Assembly (NCBI GenBank): GCA_023254015.1
Contig: JALQYS010000546.1
Location: 1-7,305, forward strand
From: Paracoccaceae bacterium
GTDB taxonomy: Bacteria; Pseudomonadota; Alphaproteobacteria; Rhodobacterales; Rhodobacteraceae
DNA length: 7,305 nt
Direction: 5' to 3'
The position numbers were made by a program, and so were the translations under genes. The notes beneath the pieces are model-generated. The model was not told where the DNA came from, did no database searches, and saw nothing but the letters and a program-made list of their open reading frames with translations. This document shows, one piece after another, positions 1 to 6,697 of this stretch (position 1 is its first letter; every line of letters begins with the position of its first letter).

Positions 1-59
1 CGATGCCGTTCAGCGTCAGCGCCATGCCGGGTTGCAGAGTGATCGCCTCGGGCGTGGCG
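1..59. repeat. Exact 59-bp direct copy of an internal nosX segment
   Basis: Bases 1-59 are identical, in the same orientation, to 668-726 inside nosX; the match ends at base 60 (c here, a at 727). In nosX the segment encodes roughly residues 147-166, just ahead of and into the conserved LNGIAQG motif, so its natural home is the nosX copy. Here it is an orphan fragment sitting directly before the end of an unrelated plus-strand gene. No terminal inverted repeats or transposase accompany it. A chimeric contig end is more likely than a real duplication, but the sequence alone cannot decide. Confidence 0.95.
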
Positions 60-226
60 CGTTCGAGCCTGAGGACTTCATGGAAGCGGTGGCCACCGCC
101 TATGCCGAGGCAACGACACCGACCGAGGATTACCTGATGGGCATGCCCCATCTGGCCGAAAACCTTGAGGCGGGGCTTGAGGCCCTGGGCATCGACGTGG
201 CGGGCGAAGAGGAAGATTTCCTTTAG
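47..226 (+). CDS. 3' end of a DUF3775-like gene (partial, 5' part missing or replaced)
   Basis: This is a plus-strand reading frame ending in TAG at 224-226. It encodes LGRGAFEPEDF followed by an acidic, alanine-rich tail containing TEDYLMGMPHLAENLEAGL. From memory this resembles the C-terminus of DUF3775 proteins, small proteins of unknown function common in alphaproteobacteria, which carry a (W)LGRG-x-(F/Y)-x-PE block and a DYL-x-G-x-P-x-L-x-x-x-LEEGL block. The frame stays open back to an ATG at 32, but bases 1-59 are nosX-derived, so that ATG and the residues before LGRG are probably not native. The gene is convergent with nosX, with 43 bases between the two stop codons. No function can be assigned. 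The coding call is fairly secure; the family name is a recollection that needs a profile search. Confidence 0.6.
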   Translation, partial: LGRGAFEPEDFMEAVATAYAEATTPTEDYLMGMPHLAENLEAGLEALGIDVAGEEEDFL

Positions 227-236
227 TCCGCAGCCG

Positions 237-259
237 GCCGGCCCTTGTGGCGGGCCGGC
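237..259. terminator. GC-rich hairpin between convergent genes, possible bidirectional terminator
   Basis: The arms gccggccc (237-244) and gggccggc (252-259) pair perfectly over 8 bp around a 7-base loop (245-251). An alternative register pairs agccggcc (232-239) with ggccggct (253-260). It lies between the stop of the plus-strand DUF3775-like gene (226) and the stop of nosX (270-272), where a shared terminator is expected. No clear T-tract follows on either strand, so intrinsic termination is only inferred. Confidence 0.5.
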
Positions 260-269
260 TAAGCGCGCG

Positions 270-1166
270 TCAGGCCGGAATGGCCACCTCCAGTTTGGCA
301 CCCGCAAAGGCTGCGCAAATGGCTTCGGCCTCGGACCGGCCCTTGGTCAGGCACAGCGCCGTCGACAGGGCATCGGCAAGGGCCGCCGACGGGGCCGAGA
401 CGCTGATGGCCTGCCAGCCCGATTGCACCGGGTGGCCGGTCATCGGGTTCAGGATATGGCTGGTCTTGCCATCGCTGCCGAACGTCATCCCCAAGGGGGC
501 CGAGGTGGCAAGGGCGCGGCCTTGCAGCGGCAGTTCGCTGCGGTCGGGCAGGTGCACGGGCCAGTGGCCTTCGGGCAGGGCCACCATCTCGCCCGTGTCG
601 ATCAGCGCCCGGGTCAGCCCCTGTTGGGCCAGAAGGGCGGCGACCCGGTCAGCGATGAAGCCCTGCGCGATGCCGTTCAGCGTCAGCGCCATGCCGGGTT
701 GCAGAGTGATCGCCTCGGGCGTGGCGACAACCTTCGGCCAGCCGATCCGCGCCGACAGTGCCGTGCGCTCGGCCTCGGTCAGGGGTTGGGCGCGTTCCAG
801 GGCCTTGGCCTCGGCTTGCCAGAGGGGCTGAACCGTGGGGTCAAACCGGCCCGCGCTGGCCCGGTGCACCGCCCCCGCCAATGTCAGGCAGTCCAGCATC
901 TCGAAGGGTGGATCGGCCAGGGCGCCGTCGCGGTTCAGGCGCGCCAGGGCCGAGTCGGGCAGGTAGAGCGAGAAGATCGCCTCCAGCCGGCGGATTTCGG
1001 CCATGGCCTGCGCGGCAAGGGCCGGGGCGTCGGGATGCTGAAGCCGCAAGGTGACCTGCGCGCCAAGGGCAATGCCTGTCTCGACATGCAGAGCGGGCTG
1101 GCTGGCCAGCGCCATTGTCGGTGCAAGGGCGGCGGAAATGGCAAGAAAGCGGCGGCGGGTGATCAT
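270..1166 (-). CDS. nosX: NosX, ApbE-like FAD:protein FMN transferase of the nos system
   Basis: The protein has 298 residues. It belongs to the ApbE family, which covalently attaches FMN to a threonine of a target protein; NosX is known to flavinylate NosR in the periplasm. The N-terminus MITRRRFLAISAAL is a twin-arginine signal, with likely cleavage near residues 21-22 (ALAS). Family motifs in order are FSLYLPDSALARLNR (65-79), SAGRFDPTVQPLW (104-116), LNGIAQGFIADRVA (163-176), LIDTGE (188-193), SHILNPMTG (236-244) and ALADALSTAL (262-271). The last contains the Asp and Thr expected at the metal site. The frame stays open to 1253, but the Tat motif fixes the start at 1166. An AAGGA about 10 bases upstream, inside the end of nosL, supports this. 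The start lies 4 bases after the nosL stop, and nosX is the last gene of the operon. Bases 668-726 are repeated at the window's left edge. Confidence 0.95.
   Translation of the reverse strand: MITRRRFLAISAALAPTMALASQPALHVETGIALGAQVTLRLQHPDAPALAAQAMAEIRRLEAIFSLYLPDSALARLNRDGALADPPFEMLDCLTLAGAVHRASAGRFDPTVQPLWQAEAKALERAQPLTEAERTALSARIGWPKVVATPEAITLQPGMALTLNGIAQGFIADRVAALLAQQGLTRALIDTGEMVALPEGHWPVHLPDRSELPLQGRALATSAPLGMTFGSDGKTSHILNPMTGHPVQSGWQAISVSAPSAALADALSTALCLTKGRSEAEAICAAFAGAKLEVAIPA
668..726. repeat. Native copy of the 59-bp direct repeat, inside nosX
   Basis: This segment is identical to bases 1-59, with the two copies starting 667 bp apart. It sits in an uninterrupted nosX frame and encodes part of a conserved ApbE-family region, so this is the original copy. 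Its last 13 bases (714-726, ctcgggcgtggcg) are also compatible, read on the plus strand, with the LGRG codons of the DUF3775-like gene. That makes them the probable crossover point. Confidence 0.95.
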
Positions 1167-1170
1167 GGGG

Positions 1171-1728
1171 TCAATCCTTCGAAGGGTCCGAGAGCGCGCG
1201 CAAGCGGCTGGAGTAGTTTTCATCGCCGGCGGCGGCATCCGGGACGGGGGCAATGACGGCGCTGTCGGGAATCTGATCCAGCCCCATCACCGTGCCGCCA
1301 TGGCGGGCGACAAAGGCCTGCGCGGCGGCCGGATCGGCAAAGGGCACGATTTCCGGCGCGCCCATGCCGCCCTCAACCGCCGCGCCCACGACGAAATGGG
1401 CGCTGCGGGCGTCGGTCCAGTTGGACGCACCCGGCGCGGACCAGGTTGCGCCCGCAGCCCCCATGTCGCTGACCCAGACGGCCAGCACCTTGTGGCTTTG
1501 CTCGGGCAGGCGCAGATAGGCGATGGTGTCGCTGACCTGGCTGAAGAACAGCGGCGCACCGGGCAGGCCCTCAAGATGCACCTGCCCTTTGGGGCCGTCA
1601 TGTTCCAGAAGGTTCATCTGGCAGAAATGGCCGACGGTTTCCGGCGTCAGGGGCAGGGGGGTGGTGTTCTGGGCCACATCCTCCTGACAGGCCGTCAGCA
1701 GCAGGGCGAAAATCAGCGCGCGTTTCAT
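1171..1728 (-). CDS. nosL: NosL, copper chaperone lipoprotein for NosZ maturation
   Basis: The protein has 185 residues. NosL binds Cu(I) and hands it to the NosDFY/NosZ assembly machinery. The start MKRALIFALLLTAC gives a lipoprotein signal peptide with lipobox L-T-A-C, so Cys14 would be lipidated and the protein anchored on the periplasmic side. The NosL signature appears as HFCQMNLLEH (34-43), with Cys36 and Met38 as the C-x-M copper-ligand pair and nearby histidines. Further on, PLFFSQVSDTIAYLRLPEQSH resembles the conserved NosL core. The frame stays open to 1782, but the lipobox and an AAAGG about 8 bases upstream fix the start at 1728. The ATG overlaps the nosY stop by 4 bases (ATGA). 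The C-terminal tail is polar and probably disordered. Confidence 0.95.
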   Translation of the reverse strand: MKRALIFALLLTACQEDVAQNTTPLPLTPETVGHFCQMNLLEHDGPKGQVHLEGLPGAPLFFSQVSDTIAYLRLPEQSHKVLAVWVSDMGAAGATWSAPGASNWTDARSAHFVVGAAVEGGMGAPEIVPFADPAAAQAFVARHGGTVMGLDQIPDSAVIAPVPDAAAGDENYSSRLRALSDPSKD

Positions 1729-2546
1729 GGCGTGACCTTTCGGAAGGCGGCCGCGGCAAGGGCCAGCGCCGCCATGGGCCACAGCACGACCGAGGCCAGC
1801 GATTGCCAGAGCGGTATGGCATCCGCCGCCCCGCCCACGCCAGCCGCCGCAGCCGCCGCGCCCGAGGCCGTCAGGTTGAACAGGCGGAAGGCATCGGCGG
1901 GGTTGACCAGCAGCGCCACAGGAAAGGCCTCGGTCGTGAACCAGCCGCCGTTGTCGGCGACGATGGCCGACAGAAGCGCCAGGTCATAGAGTACCACCAG
2001 CCCCAGCCACAGGCCGATGGCCAGCCCCGCCGCCCCCGAAGGCCGCCGCGACAGCGCCGAAAGCGCATAGCCCGCGCCAAGGAAGGTCGCCCCCAGAAAG
2101 ACGGACGACCAGCTGAGCCGCCACAGCGCCGGAAGCCCGGCCAAGGAGCCCTGATCGGCCCAGATCGCCACGCCTGCCGCCAGCCCGTGCCCCAGAAGAA
2201 CGGCAACCGCCAGAATGCCCAGATGCGCCATCAGCTTGCCCAGCAGCACCTCTTCGCGGGCGATGGGATAGGCCAGCAAAAGCGGCAGCGTGCCGCGTTC
2301 TGCCTCGCCCGCGATGGCATCAAAGCTCATCAACAGCGCCAGCAGCGGGATCAGATAGACCGACAGCGAGGTGAGCGAGGCCACGGTGACCGACAGCCGG
2401 TCTACCCCCAGCCCCCCCGTGGGGGCCGAGCCGGCCAGCGACAAGACCAGCGAAAACACCGCCATCAGCCCCATGGCAATCGCGACCCAGCGGTTGCGCA
2501 ACGAAATGCGGAACTCGGTCCCGGCGGTCGAGAGGATGCGGTTCAT
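1725..2546 (-). CDS. nosY: NosY, ABC-2 type membrane permease of the NosDFY complex
   Basis: The protein has 273 residues and is the membrane subunit that couples NosF ATP hydrolysis to NosD during CuZ assembly on NosZ. About six hydrophobic segments are visible, near residues 20-39, 55-75, 105-128, 146-164, 171-197 and 246-267. The signature SFDAIAGEAERGTLPLLLAYP (74-94), conserved in NosY and related ABC-2 permeases, lies in the cytoplasmic stretch between segments 2 and 3. NPADAFRLFNL (215-225) is another typical block. A low-complexity stretch rich in Ala and Gly, including six alanines at 230-235 (bases 1842-1859), precedes the last helix. The start overlaps the nosF stop by 4 bases, and AAGGGGG sits about 7 bases upstream. 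The frame is intact. Confidence 0.95.
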   Translation of the reverse strand: MNRILSTAGTEFRISLRNRWVAIAMGLMAVFSLVLSLAGSAPTGGLGVDRLSVTVASLTSLSVYLIPLLALLMSFDAIAGEAERGTLPLLLAYPIAREEVLLGKLMAHLGILAVAVLLGHGLAAGVAIWADQGSLAGLPALWRLSWSSVFLGATFLGAGYALSALSRRPSGAAGLAIGLWLGLVVLYDLALLSAIVADNGGWFTTEAFPVALLVNPADAFRLFNLTASGAAAAAAGVGGAADAIPLWQSLASVVLWPMAALALAAAAFRKVTP

Positions 2547-3439
2547 CTTGCGCCCCCTTGGCTGAAGTGGCTGTAAAGATCCTCAAGGCTGGGCGGCAGC
2601 ACGTCCAGATCGGCCACCTTGTCGCCCAGACCCGCAATCACGCCCAAGGTCGCCAGCTTTTCGGATTGCGGACAGGTCAGGTGCAACGCCCCCTCCAGCA
2701 CGATGGCGCCGGGCAGGCTGCGGGCGATTTCGGGAGCATAGCCGTTGCGGGCCGTGACATGCAGCGTCACCGGCAGATCGGCCCGGCGGCGCAGATCGGC
2801 CAGCGTGCCCTCGGCCACCAGATGGCCCCTGGACAGGATCACGATCCGGTCGGTGCGGGCCTCGACCTCGGTCAGGGCGTGCGAGGACAAAAGGATCGAG
2901 GCGCCCCGGGCGGCGAGCTCATCAAGCAGCGCGTAGAATTCGCGCCGCGACACCGGATCAAGGCCCGAAGTGGGTTCATCCAGCACCAAAAGCCGCGGCG
3001 CGCCAATCAGCGCCTGCGCCAGCCCGACACGCTGGCGCATGCCCTTGGAATAGGTGCCGATCCGCCGCCGGGCCGCATGGGACAGGCCGACCTTTTCCAG
3101 CAGTTCGGCCGCCTGACCCGGATTTTCCCCGCGCAGCCGCAGATAGTGGCGGATCTGCTCTTCGCCGGTCAGGGCCGGATGAAAGGCCGCATTTTCCGGT
3201 AGATAGGCCACGGCGCTGCGGGCGGCCGCCGATCCGGGGGCCGCGTCGCAGATGGTCACCTCGCCGGAACTGGCCGGAATCAGACCAAGGATGATCTTCA
3301 TCAGCGTCGATTTGCCCGCGCCGTTATGGCCCAAAAGCGCCACCCGCTCGCCCGGGGCGACCGACAGGCTGACCCCCGACAGGGCCGCCACATCGCCAAA
3401 GCGCTTAGTGAGTTTCGAGATCGTCAGGGTCGAGGTCAT
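2543..3439 (-). CDS. nosF: NosF, ABC-type ATPase of the NosDFY complex
   Basis: The protein has 298 residues and is the cytoplasmic ATPase that powers NosY/NosD in copper-sulfide centre biogenesis. It has a complete nucleotide-binding domain: Walker A GHNGAGKST (37-45), YLPEN (79-83) with Glu near the usual Q-loop position as in many ABC-2 exporters, signature YSKGMRQRVGLAQAL (130-144), Walker B LLVLDEPTSGLDP (150-162) with catalytic Glu155, and switch His187 in LLSSHALTE. The C-terminal ~90 residues form an accessory domain ending in a Leu-Glu-Asp-Leu-Tyr motif common to such ATPases. The frame stays open to 3514, but start 3439 fits the family N-terminus (TISKLTKRFG) and has AAAGG about 11 bases upstream. 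The start lies 35 bases inside the 3' end of nosD. Confidence 0.95.
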   Translation of the reverse strand: MTSTLTISKLTKRFGDVAALSGVSLSVAPGERVALLGHNGAGKSTLMKIILGLIPASSGEVTICDAAPGSAAARSAVAYLPENAAFHPALTGEEQIRHYLRLRGENPGQAAELLEKVGLSHAARRRIGTYSKGMRQRVGLAQALIGAPRLLVLDEPTSGLDPVSRREFYALLDELAARGASILLSSHALTEVEARTDRIVILSRGHLVAEGTLADLRRRADLPVTLHVTARNGYAPEIARSLPGAIVLEGALHLTCPQSEKLATLGVIAGLGDKVADLDVLPPSLEDLYSHFSQGGAR

Positions 3440-4733
3440 CGTAGTGGCCTTTGCTCCAGCGTCCGGCGACTTCGGCCTCGAAGGCGGCGATGTCATCCGG
3501 CACGGGAATGTCATGGGGCTGCATGAGGGGGTGGCTGTCGGTCACGCCGCCGGGCAGGATCGCCGGGAACGAGGACTGCGACCAGCGCACCAGTTGCACG
3601 GCGGGAGAGCCGGTCAGCAGGGCGGCGGCGGGTTGCGACCACAGGATATGGTCCATCAGGTCATTGGGGCGAAAGACGCCATCGGCGATGCCGTCGCCGT
3701 TCAGGTCAAAGGCGGGATGGTCGGACCAGAAGTTGCCCCTTCCCTCAAGGCTCCATTCCATATGGCGGGTGCCGACGTATTTCACCTGCTCCTGATTGCC
3801 CAGAAAGCTGTTTTCGGTCAGCATGTTGCGTTCTGACCCGGCGGTAAAGTGGATGCCGATGCCGCAGTTTTGAAAGCGGTTGTGGAAGATCAGGTTCTTG
3901 TGGGCGTTGTAGATGAACAGGCACTTCTTGGTGCCGCCGCGCACCAGATTGCCCGCCACATCCGCGCCATTGGCAAAGTTCAGCATCACGCCATGCTCGC
4001 GGTCGCCCAGCGACATGTTGTCCTTCACGACTACGCGGTCAGAGAACATGATGGCAAAGCCCAGATGGTTGCCGATGCTGATGTTGCCCGACACTTCGCT
4101 GTCATGGGTGTACATGTAATGCACGGCAAAGCGCAGGTCGCGGAACAGGTTGTTGCGGTAGGTGCCCTTGCGCGAGGCGTTCGAGAAGATGCCGTCGCGG
4201 CCCCAGCGCACGCTGTTGCCCTCTACCACCGTGCCGGGGCTGTTCCAGACGTAGATGCCGTTGCCGCGTTCGTTCATGTGGTCGTTCTGGCGGCCCTCGA
4301 TCTGGTTGCCGCGCACCAGCGTATCAAGCCCGCCATGCACGTCGATGCCGTGCATGTTGTCGGTCAGGCGGTTGCCTTCGATCCGGGCGCGGTCGGCGCC
4401 TTTCACGATCTTGATGCCGGCGTCGAGATCCTGGTTCACCTTGCCCGATCCGGTGACATGCAGGCCGGTCAGAACCACCTCATCGCCGGTGATGGTGATG
4501 ACCGAGCCCTGGCCGCCGCCGTCGATGGTGGCGGTGCCGTCGCCTTTCACGGTCAGCGTCCGGTCGATGGTGACGGGGCCCAGATAGGCCCCGCCGGAGA
4601 GGATCAGCACATCGCCGGGGGCTGCCCCGGCGATAGCCTTGGCCAGCGTGCCCGCCCCTGGCTCGACATGCCGCTCCGCCGCCCAGAGGGGCGTTGACAG
4701 CAGGGCAAGACACAGGGACAGGCGCGCCAGCAT
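3405..4733 (-). CDS. nosD: NosD, periplasmic beta-helix maturation factor for NosZ
   Basis: The protein has 442 residues and is the periplasmic partner of NosFY, required to build the CuZ site of NosZ. A Sec signal peptide is seen at 1-18/19 (LSLCLALLSTPLWA-A). A right-handed beta-helix of CASH-type repeats follows from about residue 40 to 320, visible as recurrent N/G-rich turns such as IEGNRLTDNMHGIDVHG, VRGNQIEG, VVEGNSVRWGRDGIF and VSGNISIGNHLGFAIMF. After the helix comes GNFWSDHPAFDLNGDGIAD (333-351), whose DxNxDGxxD stretch looks like a calcium-binding loop. The start is set at 4733 by the signal peptide, 5 bases after the nosZ stop. A GTG at 4742 that would overlap the nosZ stop is a weaker alternative. 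AGGGG is present 12 bases upstream of the ATG. The 3' end overlaps nosF. Confidence 0.95.
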   Translation of the reverse strand: MLARLSLCLALLSTPLWAAERHVEPGAGTLAKAIAGAAPGDVLILSGGAYLGPVTIDRTLTVKGDGTATIDGGGQGSVITITGDEVVLTGLHVTGSGKVNQDLDAGIKIVKGADRARIEGNRLTDNMHGIDVHGGLDTLVRGNQIEGRQNDHMNERGNGIYVWNSPGTVVEGNSVRWGRDGIFSNASRKGTYRNNLFRDLRFAVHYMYTHDSEVSGNISIGNHLGFAIMFSDRVVVKDNMSLGDREHGVMLNFANGADVAGNLVRGGTKKCLFIYNAHKNLIFHNRFQNCGIGIHFTAGSERNMLTENSFLGNQEQVKYVGTRHMEWSLEGRGNFWSDHPAFDLNGDGIADGVFRPNDLMDHILWSQPAAALLTGSPAVQLVRWSQSSFPAILPGGVTDSHPLMQPHDIPVPDDIAAFEAEVAGRWSKGHYDDLDPDDLETH

Positions 4734-4738
4734 GGTCG

Positions 4739-6697
4739 TCACGCCCCTGCCGGTTCCACGAACATCCGGCCGCGCATTTCCATGTGCAGCGCGTGGCAGA
4801 ACCACTGGCAGTAGTACCAGTAGACGCCCGGCTGTGCCGCGACAAAGGTGACGGACGTGGTGGCCTGCGGCGCCACTTCCATCGCCACGCCATGGTTGCC
4901 CATGGTGAAGCCGTGGGTCAGGTCGTCGATGTCGTCAAGGTTGGTGACGATCACCGTAACCTCGTCGCCTTCCTTGACGGTAAAGCTTTCAAGGCTGAAC
5001 GACGGCGCCTGGCTGGACATGTAGACGCGAACCTTCTTCGGGTCATCCTTGTCGCGGATCACCGTATCGGCCCATTCGTCCAGATTGACGCCATCGGCCT
5101 CGGCCTGCTTGCGGGTCTCGGCCCACATCGGGTCTTGCCGGTTCCAGGCCGACAGCGGGTTAAGCTTGGAGGCCGCCACGGCAATGGCGTCGTGCGGTTC
5201 GGCAAAGTTCGGGCCGTCATGCACCAGCACCATCTTGTCGCCCGAAATGTCGATCAGCTGATCGTTTTCGGGCTTCAGGGGGCCGACGTTCAGGAAGCGG
5301 TCTTTCGAGAACTTGCACAGGCAGACCAGCCAGTTGTTTTCCGCTTCGGAGGTTTCGCCCATCACCGTTTTCAGGTGGCCGGGCTGATACTGCACGTCGA
5401 TCTTGTCCTTGATCGGATCGATCTTTTCGCCGGCATAGGCCTTGATCGCGTCCTCGATGTTCCACTTGACCACCTGGCTGTCGAGGAAGAGCGAGGTATA
5501 GGCGTTGCCGCGGCCGTCAAAGGCGGTGTGCAGCGGGCCAAGGCCCAGTTCCGGCTCGGCCACGACGGGGCTGCGCAGGTCAACCTCGGCGGCGGGCTTT
5601 TCAAAGAGGGCGTCGAACTTGGTCACGTCCAGCACGGTGACGGTGGGCGACAGCTTGCCGCCGATGCACAGGTGCTTTTTGTCCGGCGCCATGTTGCAGC
5701 CGTGCGGGTTGTTGGCGATCGGGATATAGCGGGTAAAGTTGCTGTTCGCATCCTTGCGCCCGTCCAGAATGCGCACACCGTTCAGCTCTTGCCCTTCGCC
5801 GGCGGCAACGGCGGCCTCGATGGCGGCGATGTTGAACACCACGACGTGATCCATCTCGCTTGCCGTCATGTCGGCCAGCGTCATGCCCATTTCGCTGTTG
5901 TAGCTGGTCGAGAAGGCCCACTTACCCTCATAATCGGCATCGCAGTTGTCAAGGTTGCCCGAAACCATCACCTGCCACGCGGGCAGCATCGCCTCGGCAT
6001 CGACCGCGGTGAAGATGTTCACATAGGTCGAGACGTCCTGCATCGTGGTGCCGTCGTTGACCAGCGGGGCCTCATCCTCGCCGTTGCAGAAGACGTATTT
6101 GGTGGCGGGGAATTTCTGCGGCCGCATCCCGTGAATCGCCTTGGCGTTCGGGATTTCCAGAATGGCGTCGCATTTCATCACATCGGCGCGGACACGGGCG
6201 ACACGGGTGTTCGCTTTGTCGTTCATGAACAGATACTTGCCGTCATACTTGCCGTCGGTGAACGACATGTGGACGTGGTGCAAGTCGCCGTTGTCGTGAA
6301 TCCTCTTGCCGTTGGCTTCGAGGAACTTCTTGGTCTTTTCGGTCATCGTGCGCTGATGGACGCGCAGCGATTCATTGGTCACGCCCCAGCCGGTGGCCGA
6401 GCAGCGGTTGAACACCGGCACCCGCATCAACTCGCGCATCGAGGGGATGCCAAGGATGCGCATCTCGCCGGTCTGGCCCGAGGACCAGAATCCATAGTAT
6501 TCGTCCAGCTGGCCGGGGGCGATGGCAGCGCCGCCTTCAGCGCGGGCTGCGGTTGATCCTGCAACGGTGGCAAGTCCTGCAGCCCCGCCCATCAGCGACA
6601 GGCGCGGCAACCCCATGCCGCCCAGAACGGCAGCGCCGGTTGCGGTCGCGCCCAGTAGTCCACGGCGGCTGATGCCGGCTTTTTCAGTATCAGACAT
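4739..6697 (-). CDS. nosZ: NosZ, nitrous oxide reductase (clade I, Tat-exported)
   Basis: The protein has 652 residues and catalyses N2O + 2e- + 2H+ to N2 + H2O in the periplasm, the last step of denitrification. A twin-arginine signal (SRRGLLG, residues 10-16) is followed by a long Gly/Ala-rich region with probable cleavage at ARA-EGG (after 53). The seven-bladed propeller carries all CuZ histidines: H140 and H141 (DLHHVH), H189 (AIHGM), H332 (NNPHGC), H390 (GPLHTAF), H441 (PGHLK) and H502 (EPHDA). Their spacing matches characterised NosZ closely. The C-terminal cupredoxin domain holds the CuA ligands H595 (LTHGF), C630, W632 (backbone), C634, H638 and M641 in YYCQWFCHALHMEM. Nothing is truncated or missing, so an active enzyme is expected. 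The start overlaps the nosR end by 8 bases and has AAAGGA 7 bases upstream. The Tat signal marks clade I, the form of typical proteobacterial denitrifiers. Confidence 0.98.
   Translation of the reverse strand: MSDTEKAGISRRGLLGATATGAAVLGGMGLPRLSLMGGAAGLATVAGSTAARAEGGAAIAPGQLDEYYGFWSSGQTGEMRILGIPSMRELMRVPVFNRCSATGWGVTNESLRVHQRTMTEKTKKFLEANGKRIHDNGDLHHVHMSFTDGKYDGKYLFMNDKANTRVARVRADVMKCDAILEIPNAKAIHGMRPQKFPATKYVFCNGEDEAPLVNDGTTMQDVSTYVNIFTAVDAEAMLPAWQVMVSGNLDNCDADYEGKWAFSTSYNSEMGMTLADMTASEMDHVVVFNIAAIEAAVAAGEGQELNGVRILDGRKDANSNFTRYIPIANNPHGCNMAPDKKHLCIGGKLSPTVTVLDVTKFDALFEKPAAEVDLRSPVVAEPELGLGPLHTAFDGRGNAYTSLFLDSQVVKWNIEDAIKAYAGEKIDPIKDKIDVQYQPGHLKTVMGETSEAENNWLVCLCKFSKDRFLNVGPLKPENDQLIDISGDKMVLVHDGPNFAEPHDAIAVAASKLNPLSAWNRQDPMWAETRKQAEADGVNLDEWADTVIRDKDDPKKVRVYMSSQAPSFSLESFTVKEGDEVTVIVTNLDDIDDLTHGFTMGNHGVAMEVAPQATTSVTFVAAQPGVYWYYCQWFCHALHMEMRGRMFVEPAGA

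Noticed and set aside
32..46. ATG at 32 as the true start of the plus-strand DUF3775-like gene
   Set aside because: These bases belong to the nosX-derived 59-bp repeat, and the encoded residues MQSDR have no resemblance to the family. The real start is missing.
1167..1253. Longer nosX beginning at 1253
   Set aside because: The extra 29 residues overlap nosL, precede the Tat signal and resemble no signal peptide; start 1166 places the RRRFL motif properly.
165..1256. 363-residue open frame on the plus strand, antisense to nosX
   Set aside because: It is a low-complexity Arg/Gly/Gln-rich translation with no domain, lying opposite the well-conserved nosX; a GC-driven shadow.
1051..1989. 312-residue plus-strand frame opposite nosL and the end of nosY
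   Set aside because: It crosses the overlapping junctions of real minus-strand genes and shows no motif; a shadow frame.
3849..4697. 282-residue Val/Ala/His/Asp-rich plus-strand frame opposite nosD
   Set aside because: The apparent repetitive VVAV/AVDAVH composition is the antisense image of the NosD beta-helix repeats, not a separate repeat protein.
4694..6556. 620-residue open frame on the plus strand, antisense to nosZ
   Set aside because: It is antisense to an unmistakable nosZ. Its composition (His, Val, Gly, Ala and Arg rich, no recognisable domain) is what reverse reading of a high-GC gene gives, where stops are rare.
4742..6690. Possibility that NosZ is a clade II (Sec-type) or broken enzyme
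   Set aside because: A twin-arginine signal is present, and all seven CuZ histidines and the CuA ligands are in place with normal spacing and no frameshift.
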